DNA of 40,846 nucleotides from Flavobacterium sp. (lineage in GTDB: Bacteria > Bacteroidota > Bacteroidia > Flavobacteriales > Flavobacteriaceae), in NCBI GenBank assembly GCA_018883065.1, contig VEQT01000020.1, forward strand, positions 1-40,846, in the 5' to 3' direction. How positions within the stretch are numbered: position 1 is the first letter of the stretch; the number at the start of each line of letters is the position of its first letter. The translations under genes were made by a program, and so were the position numbers. Shown one piece after another: positions 16,678 through 25,494 of this stretch. The notes under the pieces are model-generated. The model did no database searches and had not been told where the DNA came from. It saw only the letters and a list, made by a program, of their open reading frames with translations.

Positions 16678-18039
16678 TTAGGCAATGTTTTTTACGTCAT
16701 CTACATCTTTTACACGTACGACCAAAACAGCCGCAATCAAGAAACTTACTCCACTGGTGATTAACGCATAAATGGCATTGTCGTGGTATAAATATTGTAC
16801 AATTGGACCGCCTATGATGGCATTGATAATTTGTGGAATCACAATAAAGAAATTGAAAATTCCCATGTACACGCCCATCTTTTTGGGTGTAATGGCTCCG
16901 GCTAAAATAGCATACGGCATTGATAAAATACTGGCCCAAGCAATTCCCAATAATACCATGGAAAGAATTAACCAATTTTCATCGGGCATAAAATACATAG
17001 AGATTAACCCAATTCCTCCAATGATCAAGGAAATGGAATGCGTAAGTTTTCGTCCAATTTTCTTGGCGATATAAGGCAATGCAAAGGCATAAATGGCAGA
17101 AACTAGGTTGTAAATTCCAAATAAGATTCCTACCCAGTCACCCGCATTTTGGTAGGCCTGACTATCATGATCCTCAATTGGCAAATGATAAATGTGGTGC
17201 GCGACGGCTGGGGTAGTAAAAACCCACATCCCAAACAATCCAAACCACGAGAAAAATTGTACCCAACTAAGCTGACGCATGGTGGTGGGCATTTTTTGAA
17301 AATCAGTGAAAATATCGGTAAGTTTTGAAGGCTTTTCGTCTTCTTTTTGTAGGGCTTCTGCATGGGCTTTCTCGTCGGCAAATTGCGCCAATTCTTGGGG
17401 CGAATATTCACGAACCGAAAAAATAGAAATCAAAATAGAGGCAATTAACACCAAGGCGCCAATAATGAACGATAACACCAAATTGAGTGGTGCACTTCCG
17501 CCAATGGCTTCGTTGGAAATACCCATCCAATTGGTAAGCACATAGGGCAACCACGAACCAATTACAGCGCCAAATCCAATCAACGCAGTTTGTACGCTAA
17601 ATCCTAAGGTGCGCTGATCGGTGTGCAAGGTGTCGCCCACCAAAGCACGAAACGGCTCCATGGCAATATTAAACGAGGCATCCATGATCATGAGCATGCC
17701 TGCTCCAACCCATAAAGACGGTAAAATAGAGGTGAGTAAATTGGCTTGCGGCATGAGCACCAAACCGATAGAAGCCAAGACGGCTCCCAATAAGAAAAAA
17801 GGTTTTCGGCGACCAAAACGGCCCCACGTATTGTCACTGTAATGGCCAATCAACGGCTGAACAATCAAGCCCATTAAAGGCGCGATGATCCAAAACCAGG
17901 ACAATTCGTGCACGTCGGCACCAAAAATTTGGAGAATTCTACTGGCGTTAGCATTTTGAAGGGCGAAACCCATTTGTATACCCAAAAATCCGAAACTCAT
18001 GCTCCAGATTTGCCAGTAACTTAATTTACGCTTTTCCAT
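16678..18039 (-). CDS. MFS sugar transporter (SLC45/GPH type), probable maltose symporter
   Basis: A 453-residue protein with about 12 hydrophobic segments and an ATG at 18039. After the second segment it has G-H-Y-S-D-N-T-W-G-R-F-G-R-R-K-P, the loop motif of the sucrose/maltose H+ symporter group. A hydrophilic loop (about residues 210-250, rich in E and K) separates the two halves. It is the first gene of the minus-strand operon, so it probably carries maltose or short maltodextrins from the periplasm to the phosphorylase. Its promoter and leader element lie at 18100-18164. Confidence 0.9.
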   Translation of the reverse strand: MEKRKLSYWQIWSMSFGFLGIQMGFALQNANASRILQIFGADVHELSWFWIIAPLMGLIVQPLIGHYSDNTWGRFGRRKPFFLLGAVLASIGLVLMPQANLLTSILPSLWVGAGMLMIMDASFNIAMEPFRALVGDTLHTDQRTLGFSVQTALIGFGAVIGSWLPYVLTNWMGISNEAIGGSAPLNLVLSFIIGALVLIASILISIFSVREYSPQELAQFADEKAHAEALQKEDEKPSKLTDIFTDFQKMPTTMRQLSWVQFFSWFGLFGMWVFTTPAVAHHIYHLPIEDHDSQAYQNAGDWVGILFGIYNLVSAIYAFALPYIAKKIGRKLTHSISLIIGGIGLISMYFMPDENWLILSMVLLGIAWASILSMPYAILAGAITPKKMGVYMGIFNFFIVIPQIINAIIGGPIVQYLYHDNAIYALITSGVSFLIAAVLVVRVKDVDDVKNIA

Positions 18040-18067
18040 TATCGTTATTTTATGGATTGATAAAAAC

Positions 18068-18086
18068 GATAAGCGCGTGGCTTATC
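18068..18086. promoter_or_regulatory. Inverted repeat in the transporter leader
   Basis: GATAAGC (18068-18074) and GCTTATC (18080-18086) are separated by GCGTG, about 29 bp before the transporter start codon. The half-site GCTTATC also occurs next to the operator-like element of susC at 19533-19539 (CGCTTATC). It may be a regulator site or an mRNA hairpin. Confidence 0.4.
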
Positions 18087-18101
18087 AAAACTACTTTAAG
18101 G

Positions 18102-18130
18102 TTCGAAGTAAAAGTATACGTTTTGATAAC
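18102..18130. promoter_or_regulatory. Operator-like element shared with the susC promoter
   Basis: The two palindromic hexamers TTCGAA (18102-18107) and GTATAC (18114-18119), separated by GTAAAA, are followed by GTTTTGATAA. The same block with a one-base-shorter spacer occurs at 19516-19541 in front of susC. It lies just downstream of the predicted -7 box, a typical repressor position. Confidence 0.6.
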
Positions 18131-18136
18131 TGGCGG

Positions 18137-18164
18137 TAAATATACTACTATTTTTAAATTCCAA
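18137..18164 (-). promoter_or_regulatory. Predicted promoter of the minus-strand starch operon
   Basis: Read on the minus strand: TTG (18162-18164), a 17-bp spacer, then TATATTTA (18137-18144). This is close to the Bacteroidetes TAnnTTTG consensus and has the same form and spacing as the susC promoter. It leaves a leader of about 100 nt before the transporter start. Confidence 0.5.
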
Positions 18165-18263
18165 TAGAAATTTGAACAGATTGACTAAGATCGAGATTTT
18201 CGATTAAGTAAACCACAGTTCTTAATATACTTCTAACAATTCTTAATTATTAATTTTTCATTA

Positions 18264-19292
18264 TTAATTAATATGGGGTGTAGATTCACGAGAAACCAAC
18301 TCGGTTTCAATCACCTCAGTTTTGTAGGATTCCTCGGCTTCTTCGTTGGCTTCCAAACGGTCAATGAGCATGGTAGCTGCTTTTCCACCCATTTTGATGC
18401 CATTTTGACTTACAGTGGTAATGCTGGGCGACGAATATTTTGAGATAATTCCATCGGTAAAACCAATCACAGCTAAATCTTCTGGTATGGCAATGTGTGC
18501 ATTTTTGGCGGCTTTAATGGCCGTTACGGCAAACAATTCATTTACGGCGAAAACGGCATCTAAATCTTGTGTAGTAAGTAACGCCTCAATTTGATCGGAA
18601 CAATGATCGATGTCTTCAATTTTAACAATTCGATTTACATCTATTGCGATGTCATTGTTGCGAAGGGCCTGCAAATACCCTTCGGTACGAAATTTTCCTA
18701 CACTCACATAATCAACCGTGGTGATTAATGCAATTTTTTTGTAGCCCTTATCGATTAAACTTTGCACGGCTTGAAAAGCCGCTAAGCTGTCGTCAATAAT
18801 GACTTTGTCACATAAAATATCGTTGGTTACCCGGTCAAACATCACCACCGGCATCCCTTGGTTAATGACCTCAGAAATGTGATGAAAATCTTTTTTGGCC
18901 TGTGTTTCCTTAGAGAGCGAAAGAATGAATCCGTCAATGCTACCATTGGCCAACATCTCCATGTTAATTACCTCTTTATCAAAAGATTCATTTGACAAAC
19001 ACACCATTACGTTATAGCCGCGTTCATTGGCCACCATTTCGATTCCGCTGATTACAGTTGCAAAAAAATGATGTACAATTTCAGGAATAATGATCCCAAT
19101 GGTTTTGGTTTTTTTGTTTTTTAAACTCAACGCAATAAGGTTGGGCTTATAATTATATAATTTGGCAAACGCTTGCACTTTTTGGCGCGTATCTTCGCTG
19201 ATTTCAGAACTATCACGTAGGGATTTAGAGACAGTCGAAATAGAAACATCTAATTCTTTTGCGATTTGTTTTAAGGTAACCTTCCGTTTCAT
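18264..19292 (-). CDS. LacI-family transcriptional regulator of the starch locus
   Basis: A 342-residue protein, read from the ATG at 19292 (MKRKVTLKQIAKELD); an earlier in-frame start at 19319 lacks support. Residues 4-55 are the LacI helix-turn-helix with D-V-S-I-S-T-V-S-K-S-L-R as recognition region and the hinge helix A-L-S-L-K-N-K-K-T. The rest is a periplasmic-binding-like sensor domain, presumably for maltose or a related sugar. It lies between the enzyme/transport operon and susC, with 224 bp before the transporter gene. A perfect palindrome of LacI type stands 154 bp upstream of its start, so auto-regulation and control of susC are likely. Confidence 0.92.
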   Translation of the reverse strand: MKRKVTLKQIAKELDVSISTVSKSLRDSSEISEDTRQKVQAFAKLYNYKPNLIALSLKNKKTKTIGIIIPEIVHHFFATVISGIEMVANERGYNVMVCLSNESFDKEVINMEMLANGSIDGFILSLSKETQAKKDFHHISEVINQGMPVVMFDRVTNDILCDKVIIDDSLAAFQAVQSLIDKGYKKIALITTVDYVSVGKFRTEGYLQALRNNDIAIDVNRIVKIEDIDHCSDQIEALLTTQDLDAVFAVNELFAVTAIKAAKNAHIAIPEDLAVIGFTDGIISKYSSPSITTVSQNGIKMGGKAATMLIDRLEANEEAEESYKTEVIETELVSRESTPHIN

Positions 19293-19445
19293 ATGATTTC
19301 CAAAATTGGTGTGAAGCAAATTAACAAAACAATTTTCTTGACTTGCAATTGATAGTTTTTTTGTTCTGCAAATAAAGGCCTATTTTTAACTCGAATTTTT
19401 GATAACGTCCTTTAATACCGGAAGAAAAGCATAAAGTTTTCAACA

Positions 19446-19459
19446 CGAAAACGTTTTCG
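19446..19459. promoter_or_regulatory. LacI-type operator palindrome
   Basis: CGAAAACGTTTTCG is a perfect 14-bp palindrome with the central CpG typical of LacI-family operators. It lies between the divergent lacI and susC genes, about 26 bp upstream of the predicted susC -33 element. The binding protein is inferred to be the adjacent LacI regulator. Confidence 0.65.
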
Positions 19460-19484
19460 GATAGCTAATATACAGTCTAGGGCT

Positions 19485-19512
19485 TTGATATCCGTTTTTT
19501 TACATAAATTTA
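19485..19512 (+). promoter_or_regulatory. Predicted susC promoter
   Basis: TTG (19485-19487), a 17-bp spacer, and TAAATTTA (19505-19512) have the same form and spacing as the promoter of the divergent operon. The leader would be about 50 nt and contains the shared TTCGAA/GTATAC element. Confidence 0.5.
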
Positions 19513-19515
19513 ACC

Positions 19516-19541
19516 TTCGAAGTAAAGTATACGCTTATCAA
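19516..19541. promoter_or_regulatory. Operator-like element shared with the transporter promoter
   Basis: TTCGAA (19516-19521), spacer GTAAA, GTATAC (19527-19532), then GCTTATCAA. It is nearly identical to 18102-18130. It starts 4 bp after the predicted -7 box, so a bound protein could block transcription initiation. Confidence 0.6.
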
Positions 19542-19567
19542 ATGAATTTGTAATCTAAACAAAATGT

Positions 19568-22500
19568 ATGAAAACAATTTACAAAAAGTTGTTACTATTA
19601 ACGCTGCTTTTGCCCTTTAGTGCGCTTGCACAGAGTGTGCTTGAAGGAAAAGTAGTTGACAAAATTTCCAAACAACCTCTACCGGGTGTAAACATAGTAG
19701 TTCAAGGAGCTACAAACAGCACCCAAACTGATTTTGACGGAAAATTCCGTTTAACAAAAATCAAAAAAGGAGACAAAATCACCGTCTCCTACATCGGGTA
19801 CAACTCGATTAGCATTCCCTTTACAGGGCAAAACAACATAACTGTTTCCCTGGAGGAAAGCTCGAACCAACTTCAAGAAGTTGTAGTTCAAGTGGGATAC
19901 GGTACTGCCAAGAAGAAGGATGCAACTGGATCTGTTGCTTTAATCACAGCCAAAGATTTCAACAAAGGAGCAATTGTTTCTGTTGATCAGTTGCTTACTG
20001 GTAAAGCGGCAGGGGTGCGTATCACCAACAATGGTGGCTCACCTGATTCAGCACCAAACATTCGTATTCGTGGTGGAGCATCATTAAACGCAAACAACAG
20101 CCCATTGATTATTATTGACGGGGTGCCGTTGGGCGATTTAAATCCTGCTGGAGTTAGTAACCCGTTTACGCTTATTAACCCAAATGATGTAGAAAGTTTT
20201 TCGATATTAAAAGACGCATCGGCTACTGCAATTTATGGTGTACGTGCTTCGAATGGTATCATTATTATTACAACTAAAAAAGGAACTGTTGGTGCGCCAC
20301 AGTACAATTATTCATCTAATATATCTATAGGGAGAGTAGACAATAAATTAAGGGTAATGAACGGCCCCAATTTTACCCGTTTCATTCAAGAATACCATCC
20401 AGACTATACCAATTTTCTTGGTATTGATGACCCTTCTACTGCGGCAGTCGACAATCCTACTACACCGGAAATTGAAGGTAGAATTTTAAGCAACACCGAT
20501 TGGCAAGAAGCTGTTTTTAGAACGGCCATTTCTACCGATAATACCTTTAGTGCACGTGCAAACTTGTACAAGAAAATTCCATTTAGATTTTCTGTTGGAC
20601 TGACCAACAACCAAGGTGTTATTAAGACCAATGACTACAAACGATTAAGTTATTCGTTTAAAATGACTCCAAAGGTTTGGAACGACAATTTAAAAATTGA
20701 TTTAAATGCAAAAGGTACTTATACCGATAAAAACGACATTGACGAAGGTGGTGCCTTAGGCGGTGCCTTAAACATGGACCCAACCAAACCAATTTACGGA
20801 AATCAATTGAATAACCGATTCGGTGGTTATTACCAAGATGTGTTTTTCAATGACGGAGCCACGCGTGACTTTTATAGTTTATTAGGAGCATGGAATCCTG
20901 TAGCCTTATTAAACCAACGCACTAGACCACAACGTACTACCCGATTCTTAGGGAATATAGAGTTTGATTATAAACTCCCTTTTTTACGTGATTTACGTGC
21001 AGTGCTTAACTTAGGATTAGATGCCTCACGTTCAAGAATTCGTGAAGTATTCTCAGAAAATGCATTGGCAACTTATCAAATAGACCAAAACAATCCTGAT
21101 CCAAATACCAATTATGTATTTAATCCAGGTTTGAACTACATGGAAAACCAAACTTCCACCAATCAAACCATGGATGCTTACCTTGCCTACTCTAAAAACC
21201 TTACAGGTTTCATTACACGAGTAGATGCACAGGCGGGATATTCGTACCAAAACTTTGTAACCGATGGAAACAAAGATCTGTTTTCGTACACGGCTGATGG
21301 CTCGGGTTCGGGGATTAGACAACCGTTTATTGAAAACGCGCGTAATCCAACTAATCGATACTATTTGCCGCTTAATTTACAAGCCTATTTTGCACGAGCT
21401 AATTTTGATGTGTTAAACAAATATTTGTTTACAGCCACTTTCCGTGCTGATGGCACCTCATTGTTCTTAAAAAATAAACGTTGGGGTTATTTCCCAGCTG
21501 TAGGTGCGGCCTGGAAAATGAAAGAGGAAAATTTCTTGAAAAACTCCAATTTTATTCAAGACTTGAAAATGCGTGTGAGCTGGGGTAAAACTGGCCAATC
21601 ATCGATTACTGATGTAGTGGGCTTCTTCCCAACTCGTCCTTTCTTTGAAGTAGGAAATGCTAATGGGCAATATTTGCCTGGCGTAAATACCTATACCGCA
21701 CAACCCTATGACCCAAATATTACATGGGAGAAAACGACGACGCTCAATTTTGGAATTGATTTTGACGTATTTAAAAACAGCTTTTTATCAGGAAGTTTAG
21801 ACATATACAACCGTAAAACCACCGACTTGCTTTCAAAAGTTCCAAGTTTGCCAGGTCAGAGTACTGCCGCAACCGAATTTATTTCTAATGTTGGATCAAT
21901 TGAAGGAAGAGGTTTTGAATTGAACTTGAACGTAAAAGCCATTCAATCGGATAACTTAAATGTAAACTTGGGAGGAAACTTGGCCTACAATTACAGTGAA
22001 GTAACTGACTTAAAAGGCGTTTCTGTGGTGCAAGATACAGGTAGTGGTTTGAACCAAACTGGAGTTTACTTGGCTTTCAATCCCGTAGGACATCAACCGT
22101 ATTCGGCTTGGGTGTTTGAGCAAATCTACGACGCAAACGGGCAACCCATTGTGGGTGCTTATGTTGACCGCAATGACGACGGTAGAATCAACAACGATGA
22201 CCGTTACTATGTGGCTATGCGACCAAACTGGACCTATGGTTTTAGTACGGCGTTCAACTACAAAAATTGGGATTTAACTGCCAACTTCCGCGGACAAGTG
22301 GGTGGTGAAGTGTATAACTTGAAAACACTAACCAACGGAAACACGCAAAGTGCAGTAGGATTTAGCGGAAATTATTTAATCAACGTACTGGATTTCTATG
22401 ACGGCGCTGCTAATCCGTTGTTTACTAATTTTAACGGAAACGCAACTTTTTCTGATTATCTATTAGAAGATGCTTCATTCTTGCGATGCGACAACGTAAC

Positions 22501-22690
22501 CTTAGGGTATAAATTTAAAGACAACTTGCCATTTTTAAACAAAGCAGGAGTTCGCCTTTATGGTTCAGTTAATAATTTATTTTTATTGACTAAATATTCA
22601 GGTCAAGATCCGGAGAACTTTAACGGTATTGATCGCAATTTTTATCCCCGACCTAGAACCTACACCTTTGGTGTGAGCATTGACTTTTAA
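19568..22690 (+). CDS. susC: SusC-family TonB-dependent outer-membrane transporter
   Basis: A 1040-residue outer-membrane protein. Signal peptide residues 1-22 (ending A-L-A-Q), then a carboxypeptidase-D-like domain (about 25-95, L-E-G-K-V-V-D-K and D-F-D-G-K-F). The plug follows, with V-Q-V-G-Y-G-T-A-K-K-K-D and I-R-I-R-G-G-A-S-L. A 22-strand barrel ends in the aromatic Y-T-F-G-V-S-I-D-F. SusC imports malto-oligosaccharides through the outer membrane using TonB energy, in complex with SusD. It is the first gene of the plus-strand operon, 12 bp before susD. Length is normal for the family. Confidence 0.95.
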   Translation: MKTIYKKLLLLTLLLPFSALAQSVLEGKVVDKISKQPLPGVNIVVQGATNSTQTDFDGKFRLTKIKKGDKITVSYIGYNSISIPFTGQNNITVSLEESSNQLQEVVVQVGYGTAKKKDATGSVALITAKDFNKGAIVSVDQLLTGKAAGVRITNNGGSPDSAPNIRIRGGASLNANNSPLIIIDGVPLGDLNPAGVSNPFTLINPNDVESFSILKDASATAIYGVRASNGIIIITTKKGTVGAPQYNYSSNISIGRVDNKLRVMNGPNFTRFIQEYHPDYTNFLGIDDPSTAAVDNPTTPEIEGRILSNTDWQEAVFRTAISTDNTFSARANLYKKIPFRFSVGLTNNQGVIKTNDYKRLSYSFKMTPKVWNDNLKIDLNAKGTYTDKNDIDEGGALGGALNMDPTKPIYGNQLNNRFGGYYQDVFFNDGATRDFYSLLGAWNPVALLNQRTRPQRTTRFLGNIEFDYKLPFLRDLRAVLNLGLDASRSRIREVFSENALATYQIDQNNPDPNTNYVFNPGLNYMENQTSTNQTMDAYLAYSKNLTGFITRVDAQAGYSYQNFVTDGNKDLFSYTADGSGSGIRQPFIENARNPTNRYYLPLNLQAYFARANFDVLNKYLFTATFRADGTSLFLKNKRWGYFPAVGAAWKMKEENFLKNSNFIQDLKMRVSWGKTGQSSITDVVGFFPTRPFFEVGNANGQYLPGVNTYTAQPYDPNITWEKTTTLNFGIDFDVFKNSFLSGSLDIYNRKTTDLLSKVPSLPGQSTAATEFISNVGSIEGRGFELNLNVKAIQSDNLNVNLGGNLAYNYSEVTDLKGVSVVQDTGSGLNQTGVYLAFNPVGHQPYSAWVFEQIYDANGQPIVGAYVDRNDDGRINNDDRYYVAMRPNWTYGFSTAFNYKNWDLTANFRGQVGGEVYNLKTLTNGNTQSAVGFSGNYLINVLDFYDGAANPLFTNFNGNATFSDYLLEDASFLRCDNVTLGYKFKDNLPFLNKAGVRLYGSVNNLFLLTKYSGQDPENFNGIDRNFYPRPRTYTFGVSIDF

Positions 22691-22702
22691 TACGACAACA
22701 TT

Positions 22703-24271
22703 ATGAAAAATATCAAAATTAAAGGATTTGGAATATTGGCAGGATTACTCCTATTGAGTGGCTGCGATAACGATTTCAATACGGAACCAAAAAACCAATT
22801 GACTTTAGAACAATTGTTGGCCGAAGATCCCAATGCAATTCAAGGCCTATTGTCTAAAATATATGGCTCATTTGCACTATCTGGTGCTAATGGACCAGGG
22901 AGTACTGACACCCCGGGTGATGACGCGGGTGAATCGCCATTCTTACGTGGAATCATAAATTTACAGGATTTCTCTGCCGATGACATGAAAAACCGTTGGG
23001 GTGATAATGGATTAGACCAATTAACAACGGCAACCGACTGGGATGATAACAATAAATTCTTCCGTTACCTCTACAACCGTGTGTATTATACGGTTCCACA
23101 ATGCAACAACTTGATTGCCGTAATGCAAAATGTAACAGTGCCTAACCAAGAACAATACACCAGTGAATTGCGCTTCTTGCGTTCGTTGGCTTATTATTAC
23201 TTAATAGATTGTTTTGGAAAAGGGGTATTGGTTACTGAAGCCGATTTGGGAAGTTCTGTGCCAAAAGAACAAGCTACAAGAACCGAGCTTTTTGAATTTG
23301 TTGAACAAGAATTATTGGCTATCCAAAGTACGCTACCAGTTAGTAACGGTTATGGCAGAGCAAATAAAGCATGTGCTAGAATGTTATTGGCCAAATTGTA
23401 TTTGAATGCCGAAGTTTATACTGGTACTGCACGATATACCGATGCATTGACCCAAATTAACTTGGTTATTGACGAAGGCGGTTACACTTTAGCCCCTGAA
23501 TTCCAAAGTTTATTTTCAGGTGACAACGATGTAACCATTGCAAAAAATGAAATTATTTATGCGTTGATTGCTGATCCGATTACGAGTCAAAGTTATGGCA
23601 ACACTACCTATTTAGTAAACGGAAGTTTAAGTGGTGACACCATGACACTTAACGATTACGGTGCAACAAGCGGCTGGGGTGGTCACCGATCTACCAAAGC
23701 ATGGTATGGTTTATTTGGCAACAGTGCAGCAGATTTGGCCGCTTCAACTGACGATCGAGCAAAACAATTTTGGACACAAGGTCACAATTATGAAATGAAC
23801 GACTACAAAATATGGAAAGACGGATACCCTTGTACCAAGTTCAGAAATACTTTTGCGGTGGGCACCTCAATTGCAACCGATTTTTCTGGAACTGATTTCC
23901 CCTTATTTCGATTGGCTGATGCGTATTTAATGTATGCCGAATGTGTATTACGTGGTGCTACCAATGGCACTCCCGGACAGGCTTTGCAATACGTAAATGC
24001 AGTACGTAGCCGTTCAAATGCAGCACCTATTTCAGCTGGCGACTTAACACTCAACTTTATTTTGGATGAAAGAGGTCGTGAATTGAACTTTGAAGGGCAC
24101 CGTCGATCTGACTTGATTCGTTTTGGGAAATTTACAGGAGGAAGTTATCTGTGGCCATGGAAAGGTGGCGTGAAAGAAGGAACATCAATTCCTGAACACT
24201 ATAACTTGTATCCTATTCCATTGAAAGCAATGCAAGCCAATCCGAACTTGACTCAAAATCCTGGTTATTAA
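22703..24271 (+). CDS. susD: SusD/RagB-family starch-binding lipoprotein
   Basis: A 522-residue surface lipoprotein. The lipobox L-L-L-L-S-G-C21 is followed by D-N-D, an acidic stretch fitting surface export in this phylum. The N-terminal half contains TPR-like helices (for example S-E-L-R-F-L-R-S-L-A-Y-Y-Y-L). The C-terminal half has the family motif F-I-L-D-E-R-G-R-E-L-N-F-E-G-H-R-R. SusD caps the SusC pore and binds glycan at the cell surface. Paired directly with susC; the order susC-susD-susE is the classical one. Confidence 0.95.
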   Translation: MKNIKIKGFGILAGLLLLSGCDNDFNTEPKNQLTLEQLLAEDPNAIQGLLSKIYGSFALSGANGPGSTDTPGDDAGESPFLRGIINLQDFSADDMKNRWGDNGLDQLTTATDWDDNNKFFRYLYNRVYYTVPQCNNLIAVMQNVTVPNQEQYTSELRFLRSLAYYYLIDCFGKGVLVTEADLGSSVPKEQATRTELFEFVEQELLAIQSTLPVSNGYGRANKACARMLLAKLYLNAEVYTGTARYTDALTQINLVIDEGGYTLAPEFQSLFSGDNDVTIAKNEIIYALIADPITSQSYGNTTYLVNGSLSGDTMTLNDYGATSGWGGHRSTKAWYGLFGNSAADLAASTDDRAKQFWTQGHNYEMNDYKIWKDGYPCTKFRNTFAVGTSIATDFSGTDFPLFRLADAYLMYAECVLRGATNGTPGQALQYVNAVRSRSNAAPISAGDLTLNFILDERGRELNFEGHRRSDLIRFGKFTGGSYLWPWKGGVKEGTSIPEHYNLYPIPLKAMQANPNLTQNPGY

Positions 24272-24292
24272 TATTGAAATCCATTGAAAAAG

Positions 24293-25456
24293 ATGAAAAA
24301 TTATATACAATCATTTCTTTGCGTTAGCGCATTACTTGCATTGGGCGCATGCACTACCAACGACAAAGAACCTATTGCGTCAGCCAACGGATTTGAGTTG
24401 AGAAAAGACGATGCAATCACAGCAGCAAGTACCCTAACCCAAGCCAATGATGCAGATGTATTTGCTGCGTTCAATTGGGACGAAAGCAACAATGGTGTTC
24501 CCACAGTTGCCTCGTATTCGCTTGTGGTTTCAGATCATGATAATGACCCTACCTTTACCAATGCTGTAGTCTATACTGGACTTGGAATAACGGTTACTCC
24601 TGAATCTCGTTCTTGTACACTGAAAAACAGTGAAATGAATGCCTTAATGAATCAATTGACTTCATTTAATTGTGGAGCAATGAATATTGACGTACGCATT
24701 AAATCTGTATTGGGAATCAATAACCAATTAATTCAATATTCAAACCCCATTACGTTTACAGTAACGGGATATTCAACTGCTAAACCTATTTTAGGTTTAG
24801 TTAAAGATGGATCAAATGCTGAAACTTCACCACGTTTATTGGCACAGAGTTTTACTTCGCTTTCAACCTTTGAAGGCTACTTTTACTTAGAAACTGGCTC
24901 CTATAAATTGTATCGTCCAGATCCGTGTGGAAGTTTTGCTAGTCCAACCATTTATGGTGGATCAGCAGGTATATTATCAGAAGGGCAATCAGCACCAAGC
25001 ATTCAAGTAGCAACTGCTGGGCATTATCTTGTAAAGGCAGATATCACTCCAGCTGGAATGACTTACTCCATCAAGTTTTATAAAGCATTTGGCCTGTTTG
25101 GAACAGCAAAAGGAACGTTAGGCTCTGGAAATGCTGTACCAATGACCGATGAAAACAATACAAACCAGTGGAAATTAACGATAGAGTTGTTTAAAGGGCG
25201 AAAATTTAAATTCAAATCAAACGATTGGACTGCAGCCCTTAGCGGAAATCCTCCATCAGTACCAAGTGGTGCAGGTACCACTATTATTTCTACTCTCGGA
25301 AAAGGAACAGTTGCAGGTACAGTTGTAGAAATGAATACCGGAGGGGAAATTACTGTTCCCGGAACTGATGATGGAACCAAAGTAAAATATGATGTAATCT
25401 TGGATGTAAGCAACCCAAGAAACTACACCTATTCCCTTGAAATAAACCCAAATTAA
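24293..25456 (+). CDS. SusE-like outer-membrane starch-binding lipoprotein
   Basis: A 387-residue lipoprotein, read from the ATG at 24293 (MKNYIQSFLCV); a TTG start at 24284 would add three residues. Lipobox A-L-G-A-C then T-T-N-D-K-E. Residues about 35-165 match the SusE N-terminal region, with A-A-F-N-W-D and Y-S-L-V-V-S-D. Two carbohydrate-binding-like beta domains follow (about 170-255 and 260-387; W-K-L-T-I-E-L-F-K-G-R-K-F-K-F-K in the second). Only one such gene is present, with no separate SusF. It should help retain starch at the surface. The next gene starts 38 bp downstream. Confidence 0.85.
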   Translation: MKNYIQSFLCVSALLALGACTTNDKEPIASANGFELRKDDAITAASTLTQANDADVFAAFNWDESNNGVPTVASYSLVVSDHDNDPTFTNAVVYTGLGITVTPESRSCTLKNSEMNALMNQLTSFNCGAMNIDVRIKSVLGINNQLIQYSNPITFTVTGYSTAKPILGLVKDGSNAETSPRLLAQSFTSLSTFEGYFYLETGSYKLYRPDPCGSFASPTIYGGSAGILSEGQSAPSIQVATAGHYLVKADITPAGMTYSIKFYKAFGLFGTAKGTLGSGNAVPMTDENNTNQWKLTIELFKGRKFKFKSNDWTAALSGNPPSVPSGAGTTIISTLGKGTVAGTVVEMNTGGEITVPGTDDGTKVKYDVILDVSNPRNYTYSLEINPN

Positions 25457-25494
25457 CGAGTACAATTCATGCTTAACCTATAACCTAATTTATT

